Positions 20,164-30,997 of a stretch of 60,787 nucleotides of DNA are shown piece by piece. The position numbers and the translations under genes are program-made. Numbering within the stretch: position 1 is the stretch's first letter; each line of letters starts with the position of its first letter. Source of the DNA: Chara braunii. Its lineage: Eukaryota > Streptophyta > Charophyceae > Charales > Characeae. Below the pieces are notes generated by a model. That model searched no databases. It was not told where the DNA came from and saw only the letters and a program-made list of their open reading frames with translations. Location: assembly GCA_003427395.1 (NCBI GenBank), contig BFEA01000081.1:2937018-2997804 (forward strand), given 5' to 3'.

Positions 20164-20957
20164 AGTAGCCTGGGCTGTATGGTGGCAGAGGTGCACCCTT
20201 GAAATGGAAGGGGTTCAGCTAGAAGGGGCGGAGGTTGTAAATTTAATCAAGGAGAAGGTACAGAGGGGCACTACAGTCCAACTGGAAAAAGATGAAGCAA
20301 AGATAAAGTTTTTACATAATTGCAAACAAGAAATCCAACAACATATCAAACACTTCAGCAAAGACTGGCACCAGGGAACCCAAGGGGCCTGGATTGCAAG
20401 AGTGGAATGGAGGGAGAGGGGACTCTGAGGGGGGATCCGGAAGAACTGGGAGAGGGAGACAGGGATTATTATATCAAGTTTAGAGACTGGACAAGCATTG
20501 GCCCCTCTATCCCACTCAGACCCCCCTTCTCAATTCCCCGAGCTCTTCCCAACCCCACCACTATCCCTGGTAGAAATGCAGTCACTGTGGTGAGGTGGAA
20601 GGTAGCAGTCTCAACGTGTGTCAAATGCATTTCAATATTCCGAGTCCTCAACATTCTGGGTCGGGGAGCATCTGCTAGTAAGGAATGATCATAGCTGGTG
20701 GCTTGATATCGAAATGCAGGCTGAAGAGGCAGATGTCCTCCCAGAGAAGAGACAGGGGGATAGCAGTAGAAGTTTTCTGCAGTGGTCTGCTTTTTGCCTG
20801 CATGTGGTCAGTTATCTGCCTGCAAGCTCCTGCAACTTTATCTCTGTCAGATACCAAGCATCAATCTTGAGGACGCTGGAACTGTTTTTCAGCAGCTGAC
20901 ACTCCCCACTACATGGATGAAGGGGCTGATAACAGGGCTACTTGAAGGGAGGCTCCT
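20164..20957 (+). pseudogene. LINE-D ORF2 C-terminus and 3' UTR, truncated
   Basis: Starts abruptly with AWAVWWQRCTLEMEG, the Trp-rich end of the post-zf-RVT region (compare VIWWRRCILELEG in LINE-C and ILWAIWRRRC in LINE-A). It runs through AKIKFLHNCKQEIQQHIKHF and a W-x-A-x-V-x-W end, then a frame change. A degenerate shared tail lies at 20870-20921 (GAGGACGCTGGAACTG...). Right after it the sequence is interrupted by the T-run that begins MN-1. The missing 3' end with poly(A) may be the fragment at 32552-32601. Confidence 0.55.
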
Positions 20958-21056
20958 ATCCCCCTCCCAAAGTGTTCTTTTTTTTTTTTTTTTTTTTTTT
21001 TTGAACTTCGCATATGGGAAACCTACTTAACGAGGTGATAAGAGCATCCCCGTTAA

Positions 21057-21261
21057 ACCACCAGTACCTGACCCAGCTATCGAGTCCGAGCCTCGGCCGA
21101 CCGGTACGCCGATCCGTGCCGAGGCTCGGACTACCGGGCGCAGGCATCCCGAACGTTGAAGTGAAAGGCACGAAAAAAACGGGGAAAAAAAAAGAAAAAA
21201 CAAAAAAGGAAATAAGAAAAACGAACGGGATCTGAATGAATCTTCCCGCTTTGGCAGATAA

Positions 21262-21350
<89 letters not shown>

Positions 21351-22255
21351 NNNNNNNNNNNNNNNNNNNNNNNNNNNNNNNNNNNNNNNNNNNNNNNNNN
21401 NNNNNNNNNNNNNNNNNNNNNNNNNNNNNNNNNNNNNNNNNNNNNNNNNNNNNNNNNNNNNNNNNNNNNNNNNNNNNNNNNNNNNNNNNNNNNNNNNNNN
21501 NNNNNNNNNNNNNNNNNNNNNNNNNNNNNNNNNNNNNNNNNNNNNNNNNNNNNNNNNNNNNNNNNNNNNNNNNNNNNNNNNNNNNNNNNNNNNNNNNNNN
21601 NNNNNNNNNNNNNNNNNNNNNNNNNNNNNNNNNNNNNNNNNNNNNNNNNNNNNNNNNNNNNNNNNNNNNNNNNNNNNNNNNNNNNNNNNNNNNNNNNNNN
21701 NNNNNNNNNNNNNNNNNNNNNNNNNNNNNNNNNNNNNNNNNNNNNNNNNNNNNNNNNNNNNNNNNNNNNNNNNNNNNNNNNNNNNNNNNNNNNNNNNNNN
21801 NNNNNNNNNNNNNNNNNNNNNNNNNNNNNNNNNNNNNNNNNNNNNNNNNNNNNNNNNNNNNNNNNNNNNNNNNNNNNNNNNNNNNNNNNNNNNNNNNNNN
21901 NNNNNNNNNNNNNNNNNNNNNNNNNNNNNNNNNNNNNNNNNNNNNNNNNNNNNNNNNNNNNNNNNNNNNNNNNNNNNNNNNNNNNNNNNNNNNNNNNNNN
22001 NNNNNNNNNNNNNNNNNNNNNNNNNNNNNNNNNNNNNNNNNNNNNNNNNNNNNNNNNNNNNNNNNNNNNNNNNNNNNNNNNNNNNNNNNNNNNNNNNNNN
22101 NNNNNNNNNNNNNNNNNNNNNNNNNNNNNNNNNNNNNNNNNNNNNNNNNNNNNNNNNNNNNNNNNNNNNNNNNNNNNNNNNNNNNNNNNNNNNNNNNNNN
22201 NNNNNNNNNNNNNNNNNNNNNNNNNNNNNNNNNNNNNNNNNNNNNNNNNNNNNNN

Positions 22256-22338
<83 letters not shown>

Positions 22339-22567
22339 CCTCCCTCCTGTGCGACTTTCCTTCTGTGTATTTCTTTTTTTTTTCGTTTGTGTATTTCTTT
22401 TTTTTTTCCCTTCGTTCTTTTATTGTTTTTCGGTAGTAGTGTCATCCCTACAGAACCGGGGCCCGACCTCAGCGCTACAACCGGGCCTTCCGTTGGCCGA
22501 CCCCCCTAAGGCTGTGGTGCGTATACGGGAAGGCCCGCGGCCGATAGCTAAGTGATGTACTGGTGGT
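21057..22567. mobile_element. TTAA-target inverted-repeat element (TTAA-2) containing the gap
   Basis: Left end ACCACCAGTACCTGACCCAG (subtype P) and right end GTACTGGTGGT (subtype Q inward), bordered by TTAA at 21053-21056 and 22568-22571. MN-2 carries the empty site CCTACTTACCAGGGATGC (35713-35730) where MN-1 has CCTACTTAA[element]TTAACGGGGATGC. The element also contains a GTCCGAGCCTCGGC/GCCGAGGCTCGGAC hairpin at 21089-21139, A-rich and T-rich subterminal tracts, and the N gap. Confidence 0.7.
21259..22338. repeat. (GATA)n(GA)n - gap - (CT)n
   Basis: GATA and GA arrays (21259-21350) run into the 905-bp N gap and emerge as CT (22256-22334). The purine strand is on opposite strands at the two gap edges, so the gap probably lies in an inverted arrangement that defeated assembly. 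Confidence 0.85.
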
Positions 22568-22590
22568 TTAAGTAGGTCTCGGCGTTGAAG

Positions 22591-22738
22591 GCTCGATCTA
22601 TTGGTGGGGAGCTACACTTGCTGGAAATTGGGTCCAGCGTCCCTGTACAATGATGTGAATGCATCTGCTGGAAAGCGGGTCCAGCGTCCCTGTACAATGA
22701 TGTGAATGTATCTGTTTGAAATCGGGTCCAGTGTCCCT
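22591..22738 (-). repeat. Shared tail plus tandem first-hairpin array (MN-1)
   Basis: A complete double-hairpin tail at 22591-22642 is followed (upstream in element sense) by two more GCTGG..CCAGC-type hairpins at 22667-22690 and 22714-22737. They are spaced by TGTACAATGATGTGAATGNA. A fourth, diverged one is at 22974-22999. MN-2 has the same array. Confidence 0.8.
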
Positions 22739-22905
22739 ATGCAGAGATGTGATGATACCTCCAACAACCTATGTGTGGACGTCAAGCAATATATGTCAGA
22801 TGATGGGAGACCCTCTCCATCTGATCTACAGTATCTCCAATTGAAACCAAACGGAGGCTTCGAGCCCAGTCTAATCTATCAGACGGAACCCTAACCATGA
22901 TGTGA

Positions 22906-22975
22906 TGTGTATAACAGTGATGTGATGTGTATAGCAGTGATGTGATGTGTGTAACAGTGATGTGATGTGTTTCAG
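22906..22975. repeat. ~20-bp tandem repeat, four units
   Basis: Unit GTGATGTGATGTGTATAACA, four near-identical copies between the hairpin array and the fourth hairpin of MN-1. Confidence 0.85.
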
Positions 22976-24124
22976 CTGGAAGACGGATCCAGCGCCCCTA
23001 TACAGTGGTGTGTAGCTATGTCCTACCTTAAGAACCGGTCTGTATATGTACAACAATCCATATGAATCAACATCCAACCGGTGTGTAGAGGCTAATTACT
23101 AGGCTCACATTGATCTCCGGAAGCTGTCAGCCATGATTGCCCTAAAGAGACAGGGCTACTTTCTCATCCCATTCTCACGTCAATACTCCTAGCGCATCCC
23201 CTATTCCTACTATCCTACCTGAGTGTGACCAGCACTCAAGACCATTACCCTACCATCGAGGGGAACTTGAACCGAACAGGAGTGACAGGCACCAAGGCTA
23301 GTGACCCAGCCCTGGTGGAAGCGTAGTCGAACGAAGCTCGTCGACGCACGGGAACTTCGGACGCGAGGCTCAAGCAATCACCTATTAGCCCCTAAGTAGA
23401 CTGACTAGTAACTCGTGCCCTCTCTTATCATCGAGACACCTATTATTAGTTGGTTGTGACCTCCTCCCAGCCCTATGGTTATGTATGTGTGAATGTTCGG
23501 TATTGTAGGTATGTGCCCGCAGGCTATGTGTATGTGTTTTTTTGTAATGCGCGTGGACCCGTAGCAGACGCTGCTCCCCACCATGGAGCATCTGCGAAGT
23601 GAGTACCAGTGAGAGGTGCTCTTATCACCTCTACTACCGTCTTCCCCGGAACACAAGGCACCCTCATTTTGGTTGAACCTGACCGGAGATATAGGTTGTG
23701 TACGGTCATTATCAGGGTGCGTTATGTTCGGGGGAAGACGGTAGTGTGTGTGTAAGCCATGTGTAGGTAGTATGTATAGGAGCCCTAGAAACACCTTTGC
23801 CTTGATGCAGCAGAGGGGTGACCCTATGCGCCCTTAATCTGCTGCCAACGAATAGACAACCCTCCTCCAGAACCCCGATCATCGACTGAGGCTCATCCCC
23901 CCCCAAAGGACCCCATGCCTACTTGCTCTATCCTCAGTAGAGACTGTCTCCCACCTATCAGCAGAATCCGGTCATCGGCTAGGTACTTCCTATAGGGATC
24001 AGAGGGACAGACTACAGACTCAGTAGGTGGTGGGCCATCATCCGTCCTTCCACTAGCCCCCAGCCTCATCCCTCCGATAGCCTATCGTGGTTATACCTAT
24101 AGTCAGTATCTTGGGTAGTGTCTA

Positions 24125-24182
<58 letters not shown>

Positions 24183-24183
24183 C

Positions 24184-24240
24184 TCGAACCTGTGACCTAC
24201 AATATGAAACTGGAGGGTTCTACCATATGCATTACCACAG
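24184..24240 (-). other. tRNA-derived SINE head, second copy
   Basis: On the minus strand: GGTAATGCATATGGTAGAAC (A-box-like) then CACAGGTTCGAGATTC (B box). The stems do not form a tRNA cloverleaf. Confidence 0.4.
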
Positions 24241-24463
24241 GATGTGAATCAAATGTCTAAAATATGTAGACTGGGGGAGATCATCAGAGCGACCAAAGCA
24301 GACAACAGCAAGCAACCAACGTGAAGTCTAGACCAGCATACAACACCCATGGACTGTCCCCCTGGGTGGTGCGCAGGCAGTGTCTGTAATAATACCATGC
24401 GCCAGCCCAGGGGAGTATGTGTCCAACTGTGCGTCATTCTAATGCGCTGTTGGTGTCCATGTG

Positions 24464-24546
24464 CGAGGCTGCGGAGTTTTGAACCCGCAACCTCGTACCA
24501 CAATGCGCATTTCCAACCGGTGCTCTAACCACTGAGCTACATGAAC
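24464..24546 (-). other. tRNA-like pol III promoter (SINE head)
   Basis: The minus strand shows GTAGCTCAGTGGTTAGAGC, a perfect D-arm/A box, and TGCGGGTTCAAAACTCCGCA, a T-arm whose loop is enlarged to 10 nt. The anticodon arm does not pair. It is therefore a tRNA-derived sequence, not a functional tRNA. It abuts the TSD at 24552. Confidence 0.6.
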
Positions 24547-24564
24547 TGGACCCAACCGGTGTGT

Positions 24565-24624
24565 CTTCACTCATCGATTAATACATGCCCGGTTGTGTCT
24601 TCACTCATCGATTAATACATTTCC
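24565..24624. repeat. ~32-bp direct duplication in MN-1
   Basis: TGTCTTCACTCATCGATTAA occurs twice in tandem with ACCGG/CCCGGT borders. Confidence 0.8.
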
Positions 24625-25436
24625 CCAGAAGGGAAAACCCATCCCCTAACCTAGCATAGCACTATAGTAAGCGAGGCATCAAGCCCAATTTTATTGATCA
24701 ATCCAGAAATCAGACCTTAATACAGATATGAGGTGAAACCCCATAGCTGATGTACTCTACGTGAAGGAGCAGAGGCATTGATTACTTCCCAATGCAGGGG
24801 AAGGATTGACCTCCTGCTCATAATACATGTTCTATACAATGATGTGTATAGATGTCATTTTGGGCATATATTCACCAACAATAACAAGCGTAATCCTCAA
24901 CAATCCTTCCGTGATTAAGAGTTGAGGGGGGGGCATGTATGGAGAAAGTTTGCAGACGAAGGCCAACACAGAAGATGGGCGGCGCTGCGCCGCCCGTACT
25001 CGGATTTTCAGCCTGTGGGAGCGACAAACGCTGCGGTGCAAGGCGGGAGCTGATGATGCGGACGGCACGAGGAGTAAACCTTGGGTTGACGGGACTTGGG
25101 GCCACGTGTATTTTCATCAGCAGGGTATGACCAATCGGGCAGCAGCGTTGATCACGATACGAGGAGCGATCAGCACTGGTAGGAAGAGTCTCCCCCCTTC
25201 TTCGACAGCAGGGTAAGTACGAATTAACATGTTTTTTTTTTAGGTTTCGAACCCCCTGTGGTGGCTCGCCAACAAGTTGGTGAGGAGGTGCCACACCCTT
25301 TTTGATTCTTTTCAGGGATCGAAGATGGCCGTTGATGGTTTTCGGTGTTAGCAGTGCCCAGAGCCTTAGTAACTAGCAGTGGGAGGAAGGATTCTTCCTT
25401 CCCCGAAGACGCTGGGGTAGGGTTTGAGGGGAAGGA

Positions 25437-25447
25437 GGTAAGTAGGT
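25437..25447 (+). promoter_or_regulatory. 5' splice-site-like motif conserved in LX copies
   Basis: GGAGGTAAGTA matches the plant GT-AG donor consensus (AG|GTAAGT). The corresponding place in LX-2 (about 41425, minus) reads GAGGTAAGTAA. Conservation across diverged copies hints at a used donor, but no matching acceptor could be fixed. Confidence 0.35.
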
Positions 25448-25528
25448 GTTGTCGAGGAAGGGGAGATGGAGGTTACTCGCTGATCTGCTCATGTGGCGAT
25501 TGGTTAGCCCATGCTTTACTGATTGCTA

Positions 25529-25591
25529 ATAATTGTCCTAAATCCCTTGATCTCCTAGCTAACAACTGTCCAAAATCCCTTGATCTCCTAA
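25529..25591. repeat. 31-bp tandem duplication in LX-1
   Basis: Two copies of a unit containing CCCTTGATCTCCTA preceded by TGTCC(T/A)AAAT. Confidence 0.85.
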
Positions 25592-26139
25592 TTTGGTTTC
25601 TCATTGATGATCTCGATTTAGGATTCTTGATTGTTTTGAGTGTTTTCTCACGTCTTACTATTAATTGTGAAGGTTCTGATGGAGATTTCAAGTTGTAGTT
25701 CCTCATACATAGGTATTTTTCTCTCTCTACGTCCTGGAATAATTCTGCAATAAATCTTTGCAATATAATAATCTGAAGAGTCTAATGCATTTGCCGATTT
25801 CAAAGTCGCGAATCAGACTGCGATTCTGATAGATTCATAATTCTTAATGTTTTTTACTAAACATAGCTTTGAAATTCCAATCCGCCGGGATCTTCATGCA
25901 TCCGTTTTTCGAATGGTTTTTTCTAATGATTGTTTCTTCCATAATCTGAAGTCCTTTTACTACTATCATTGCTGATTCATTTTCCAATCTTCTATACAAA
26001 GGAATTTCCTAAGTTGGATTCAAATTCGTCGTTGATTTTCTAGGGTCTTTGTGGCGAGATATTTTTGCTATTTAAATTGTAATCAAAATTCGACCTACTT
26101 CTTTTTGTTAGAGTTTTGTCGAAAATTTGAATAGGGGCC

Positions 26140-27000
26140 TCATGGGATGGTCAAGTGGAGCATCTTGTAGAGTCTTGGGGAATTTTGTTTGAAGGAGGGG
26201 GCAAAGGGCATCAAATGATTCTTCGCAAGGATGGAGAGGGGATGGAATAGGGCTTTCTGACGAGTACAGGTCAGGGGGAACTCTTATTAGATGCGATTGG
26301 CGTTGGTATGGGGACTGACTGATGAGGGTGAGGCTTGGCGCGATTGGTGTTGGGTAGTGTTGTTTTTATCCCCTCAAGGACGAAAACAGGAATTCTTGTG
26401 GGGGCAAGGAATTTTAGGGTGATGATGGTGCCCGCCCTCTATTGAGATGAGGATCTCTGGACTTTTTACGAGGATGGAGTTTGGGACAAGGAATGAGGTT
26501 ATTCCTTTCGATGATGGAGGCGGGATTGTTCGGGTTGTCTGTTTCTGGGGCTGCCTGTTTCTCTGAAGTTGTCCTATTCTTGTCAGAGATAGTCAAGTGA
26601 AGTATCTTGTAGGATTTCAGCCCTTTCGGGGGAATTGTTTTGAAGTAGGGGAAGGGGCATGAAATGATTATTTGCAAGGACGGAGAGGGGGATGGAATAT
26701 AGGGTTGCTTGATGGGTACCGGCTAGGGGGGACTCTTACCAGATGCGATTGGCATTGGGTAGTCTAGACTGTCCAATGGGTCCTGGCTGATGAGGGCGAG
26801 CTCTGGCGCGATTGGCGTTGGGTAGCGCTTGTTTACCCCTTTGAGGACGGAAACTTGAGTTCTTGTGGGGACAAGGAACTTCGGGGTGATGATGGTGCTC
26901 ACCCCCTGCTAAGAAGCGGTCCTCTGAAACTCCTTACGAGGACGGGGTTAGGAAGGACGAATGAGACTGGATGGAGGGAGTCGGGGTGGATGTGATTGGC
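26140..27000 (+). repeat. Internal ~450-bp tandem duplication of LX-1
   Basis: Landmarks GTCAAGTGGAGCATCTTGTA / GTCAAGTGAAGTATCTTGTA (26151, 26592) and GATGATGGTGCCCGCCCTC / GATGATGGTGCTCACCCCC (26421, 26889) repeat in the same order. LX-2 has the same doubled structure, so the duplication predates both copies. Confidence 0.7.
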
Positions 27001-28261
27001 GCCAATTATCTTGGCGGGTACCGGCCACTGGCTACTAACTCCACCTGGAACAACTTGAGGTTTTTCATTTCAATGACGTGGGCAAGATCTTTTGGGTTGA
27101 CTATTTCAGGGGCTGCATGTTTTCGTATTTTCTAATTTTGACCTATCATCAAGGCCATCCCTGCTCAGTTAATCCCTTGATTTCCGGGGCAATGAATGCT
27201 AGGTGTGTGGGAGAAGTAGATGGTTTGGATATCAAGTATCCTACTAGTGAGAGGGCAAGCTCGTAGGATCGAAATAGGGTACAACTGCAGCGGAGAGGGT
27301 GACTCTGATGCAGTAAGTCTTGCCGGAGTGAGGTAAAGAGGATTGATGGGGGGTTTCTAAGTCGTTCTTGAACTTCGCCTATTTTGAGGTTTGTCATAGT
27401 GATTTTCTAAGTAACCCATTTTTTTGTTAGCCAAGGCCGGGTAATGGCCTCGGTATCTTAAACTTTCAAATTTTTATGTAAATTTCTATATGGGATGCTG
27501 GACCCGGTTCCCAGCACGTGCTGCTCCCCACAAATAGATTAGAGCCTTATTCCCAAAAAAAAAAAAAAAAAAAAGATTAAGAATTGTCGCAGTGAGGGTC
27601 AGACATGTGAGAGGCAATCAACCCTCCTCTTTTTTTTCTTTTTTGGACATGCTTCAATCTATTCATGGGGAGCAACACGTGTTGGAACTGGGTCCAACGT
27701 CCCATTCAAAAACATATTGAGAAGATTATGTAAGAAACTTTGAGTTACCGGGGTCATTACCCGACTTCGGCTAAAGATGATAACTATGCAATCTACACAG
27801 AAAGTTAGGTTCTCTAAGGATTGATCTTGGGAATATTTTCAAGCACTCGATGCAGACATCCAACCAAAAAAATTGTCTCAACCTTACTTCGGCAAGACTT
27901 ACGCGGTAGAGCTATAATCTCCACCGCTGTTGTACCCTAATTCCGCCCTGCTGGCTAGCCCCTTCACCGCAGAGCGTGTTATCTCCAACCATCGCCACAA
28001 ACATAGTCCGCTGCAGCCAGCATCAAGATTATGAAAAATTTTCCTATTAGAACCTAAAAAATCACTAGAACTTAGAGAACTCAAATACAAGTGCAGGAAT
28101 CGTGACCTAAAAAAAAACAGTCAACACTTATTATTCCCATAAGGAGAGAGGACGGGAGAGAACTACTTCTCTCCCCATGGAAATTCCTGCACCTATTTAC
28201 GTCTCTGCTAATATAAAAAGCTCACAAGAAACCGAGCGGATCTCTCCTCCCCCCAAAACAA

Positions 28262-28630
28262 ACTTTTGTCGTTTCACTGCCTCTGCTGGAAGGTGCCCCC
28301 TCACCTCCCATCCCCAGTTCAGAACAGCCCCCTAAATCCTCCTCCTCCCTCAGCAGAATGCAATACCCCCTAGAGCATGCCCCCGCAAAGCTGAAGATCC
28401 CCCTTCCCTCGTGCCCCACCCTCTCCAAGTGAAACACCTCTCGACCTCTCACCTTGCTGAAAACAGCACGGCCCTTTGTCCTCCTTTCCAACCGCCGTGG
28501 CTGATCCCACCCAAATCAGCCTGGCCCAAAACAGAACAAGTCCACAATACCGCCCCTACCCTCTCGAGGATCACACCTCCCACCTTGTATAACCCTCGCA
28601 GGGAGGGGCTCCAACCCTGAAGGAGATAAT
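28262..28630. repeat. ~360-bp dispersed direct repeat, copy 1
   Basis: Shares CCCCAGTTC(A/G)GAACAGCC, CCCCCTAGAGCATRCC and CAGGGAGGGGCTCCAACCCT with copy 2 at 30585-30945 in the same order and orientation. No coding frame is shared. Confidence 0.8.
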
Positions 28631-28879
28631 TTGATCAGCACCTATGAAGCCAAATCCTACAATATCACAGCTTGAGACTCCCAGAATTCTAAATCATTCT
28701 TAAGACCCCCTTGGCAACCATGATAACTTCATAAGAGCTAAACTAAAAACGTGATACATAAGATCAGCCAGAAGAACAGGAAGACAGGAAAACAAAATTC
28801 ACTCACAATCCAACTCCTTCCCCGCATCGTAGAGGGAAGACTACAGCCCAGGCATTCAGTCCTCGTACCAGAACTCGCT

Positions 28880-29135
28880 AGATTTCATACCCCCCTTGCT
28901 AGGGTGACAGGACAACACCAACTGCCCCAAGACCGACCGAACTAGTTTGGACGGACAGGAAGTGTCTTCCTCCCTCGACAACTTCCTTAGTTGCATAGCC
29001 CCCAAGTTACAGGGTCACTGCCCTGACATCAACTACATTCAGCAAGGTGGTTATGCCTTCCACCCTCGGGCATAGCTCCAATTGTCTCAAGCTCCCCCGG
29101 GTTACAGAGCAACTGCTCCAGCACTGATCATTGTC
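28880..29135. repeat. Degenerate tandem repeat, three units
   Basis: Three diverged ~90-bp units each with (T/G)TTACAGRGCAACTGC-like cores (GGGTGACAGGACAACACC, AGTTACAGGGTCACTGCCC, GGGTTACAGAGCAACTGC). Confidence 0.45.
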
Positions 29136-29248
29136 ACCCCACCCCGCCCTTCTAATATACAATGGGAGAAAACTGAACGTGCGCCCCCCACCTAAGTGCG
29201 CGTGTCAGAAGCCACTATGGAGCACACACAGTTTTGGAAGAAAAAAAA

Positions 29249-29249
<1 letters not shown>

Positions 29250-29302
<53 letters not shown>

Positions 29303-29351
29303 ATTGATTGATTGATTGATTGATTGATTGACTGATTGGCTGGATTGTTTG

Positions 29352-29400
<49 letters not shown>

Positions 29401-29402
29401 CT
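29250..29402. repeat. (GT)n followed by (GATT)n
   Basis: GT array to 29301, then GATT tetranucleotides with GGCTG interruptions to about 29402. Confidence 0.95.
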
Positions 29403-29585
29403 GGTTGGAAAAAAAATATAAAGAAAAGAAAAAAAGAAAAAAACCTGCAGCGGTGGCAAAGGGGGGAGCAGCATTGGTCACGGCGTCGAGGGCACTGGTG
29501 GCAGCGTTGGGGCCAGCGCTAAAGACATCATAGGCAGTGGTGGTGGCGTTGTGTCCAGCAGCGGCGATGGGGGGAGCAGCGTCGA

Positions 29586-30041
29586 TTGGAGGAGGAGAAA
29601 GATGTGGTGGAAGAGGAAGAAGAAGAGGAGGAAGAGGAGGACGTGGAGGACAAGAAAGAAGATGAGGAGGAGGAGAAGAGGGAAGCTATGAGGGTTCAAA
29701 AAAAAAAAAAAAAAAACAGCAAGTGCCACGTGGCACATTCTCAGAGGAGGAGGAGGAGGAGGACAGGAAGGACGAGGAAGAGGAGGAGGACAGGGAGGAC
29801 GAGGAAGAGGAGGAGGACAGGGAGGACGACAAAGAAGAAGAGGAGGACGAGGAGGGGGAGTCTCAGAGGAGCAGGAGGAAGAAGAAGAAGATGAGGAGGC
29901 AGACAAAGTTGTGGCGGGCGAAAAAAAAAAAAAGCTCGAGGGTGTGTGTGTGTGTGTGTGAACTGCGCGCTAGTGCGTACGATGTATGTGTGTGAACTGC
30001 GCGCTAGTGCGCATGAACACACACATACAAGAGCTTGCTCT

Positions 30042-30080
<39 letters not shown>

Positions 30081-30095
30081 ACACACACAGACTCC
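29586..30095. repeat. Purine-rich (GGA/GAA)n block and GT/CA tracts
   Basis: Polypurine GGA/GAA repeats (29586-29900) give long artefactual frames on both strands. They are followed by GT (29940-29960) and CA (30043-30090) arrays with two copies of GTGTGTGAACTGCGCGCTAG. Confidence 0.9.
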
Positions 30096-30249
30096 ATGAA
30101 TGTCCGTCGAAACAGTCTAGCACAGTCACGCATTTTTGAAAGTGTAAAGCGAATAGGACAACACACACAGATGCAGGTAAGTTTCTTTTTTCGTTTTCTT
30201 TCTTTTCCGTTGTTTATTTTTCGTTTCTTTATAGCCGCAAACCCGTTCA

Positions 30250-30332
30250 AGTTGAGAATACGCGTTCATTGAACGCGCGTTCAAAGCGTTCAGTTTCTGA
30301 ACGCAAAACCCGCGTTCAGTGAACGCACGGTT
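30250..30332. repeat. Cluster of CGTTCA/TGAACG palindromes
   Basis: At least seven CGTTCA or TGAACG cores in about 80 bp, including GCGTTCATTGAACGC, CGTTCAGTTTCTGAACG and GCGTTCAGTGAACGC. The spacing is compact and symmetrical, unlike surrounding sequence. Confidence 0.75.
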
Positions 30333-30584
30333 TCATAGACACCAACCCGTCCTCCGCCCGAGCACCACCCTGCTAAAACCAACCTTCCCCTACTTACCGA
30401 ATGACTTTTTAAGAGTTTAAGAAATTTTCGAACATCCAAAAAGAGGACAGGAGGGGAAAAATATTATTTCTTCAGATGCAGGTTTGGGCATTCACCCGGA
30501 ACTTCACAACACATAATAAGCTCACTTTGTGACCATCGAAATTATTCCTTCCCTCAAAAAAGCAAACTCCCTGTTCCTACACTG

Positions 30585-30945
30585 CCCCGACCGGGAGGCA
30601 CCCCCTCTCCTCTCGGCCCCAGTTCGGAACAGCCTATAAACGGACACTTCAACCCCCTAAAAGGCATACAATTCCCCCTAGAGCATACCTCACAGGTTGA
30701 AGTTCCCCCTTTCCTTTTGCCCCACCCCCTCCAGGCAAGACAGCCCTCTCATCCTCACACCCTGCTATAAGCAGCTTCACCCCCTTGTCTTCTCTCCCCA
30801 ACCGCCAGTGCTGATGCGACCCTAAATCAGCCTGGCCCAGAAAAAGGCAATCCCTCAATACCGCCTCCCCCCCTCCAAGGGTAACACCTCCCACCTTGTG
30901 AAACCCTCACAGGGAGGGGCTCCAACCCTAAAGGAGAACTCCACA
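30585..30945. repeat. ~360-bp dispersed direct repeat, copy 2
   Basis: Second copy of 28262-28630, clearly homologous with scattered substitutions and small indels. Confidence 0.8.
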
Positions 30946-30997
30946 GATTCACAAAGCAAGACAATCAACCCTATTCATCGCAGGGAGATCATCTATC

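Larger units (their letters stand above)
23087..24551 (-). mobile_element. tRNA-headed insertion in MN-1 with 13-bp TSD
   Basis: Flanked by identical CCAACCGGTGTGT at 23074-23086 and 24552-24564 and absent from MN-2. On the minus strand it starts immediately with a tRNA-like promoter (24546-24464). A second tRNA-like head is at 24240-24184, next to a (GT)n tract (24129-24180). At 1,465 bp it is long for a SINE and no poly(A) end is seen, so it may be two fused copies. Confidence 0.5.
24925..27574 (+). mobile_element. LX-1: 2.65-kb non-coding retroposon with shared LINE tail
   Basis: Flanked by GATTAAGAGTTG (24913-24924) and GATTAAGAATTG (27575-27586), a 12-bp TSD with one mismatch. It ends in the double-hairpin tail (27492-27546) and a 20-nt poly(A). 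No long ORF. Near its 3' end it carries CAGTTAATCCCTTGATTTCC-type sequence shared with the 3' UTRs of LINE-C and LINE-F. It is probably a non-autonomous, internally deleted LINE derivative. LX-2 is an inverted paralog. Confidence 0.75.
27626..30961 (-). mobile_element. LX-3: LX-family retroposon, expanded with repeats
   Basis: The poly(A) end is a T-rich run at 27628-27645, next to a tail copy (27651-27704). The first 450 bp align with LX-2. CAATCAACCCT borders both ends (27615-27625, 30962-30972), an 11-bp TSD candidate interrupting MN-1. The interior holds simple repeats and two direct ~360-bp copies (28262-28630, 30585-30945) not present in LX-1/2, so later insertions into it are likely. 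Confidence 0.5.

Noticed and set aside
21027-22445. 472-residue open frame on the minus strand
   Set aside because: Most of it translates the N gap and the GA/CT arrays; it is not a gene.
22591-22999. CRISPR-like array of hairpin repeats and spacers
   Set aside because: Repeats are retroposon 3' tails, spacers are similar to each other, and the context is eukaryotic with no cas genes.
24464-24546. Genuine tRNA gene
   Set aside because: D-arm is perfect but the anticodon stem does not pair and the T-loop is enlarged; it sits at the head of a TSD-flanked insertion.
29478-30250. Pro-, Glu- or Leu-rich frames over 29.5-30.25 kb
   Set aside because: They are translations of polypurine and GT/CA simple repeats in all frames.
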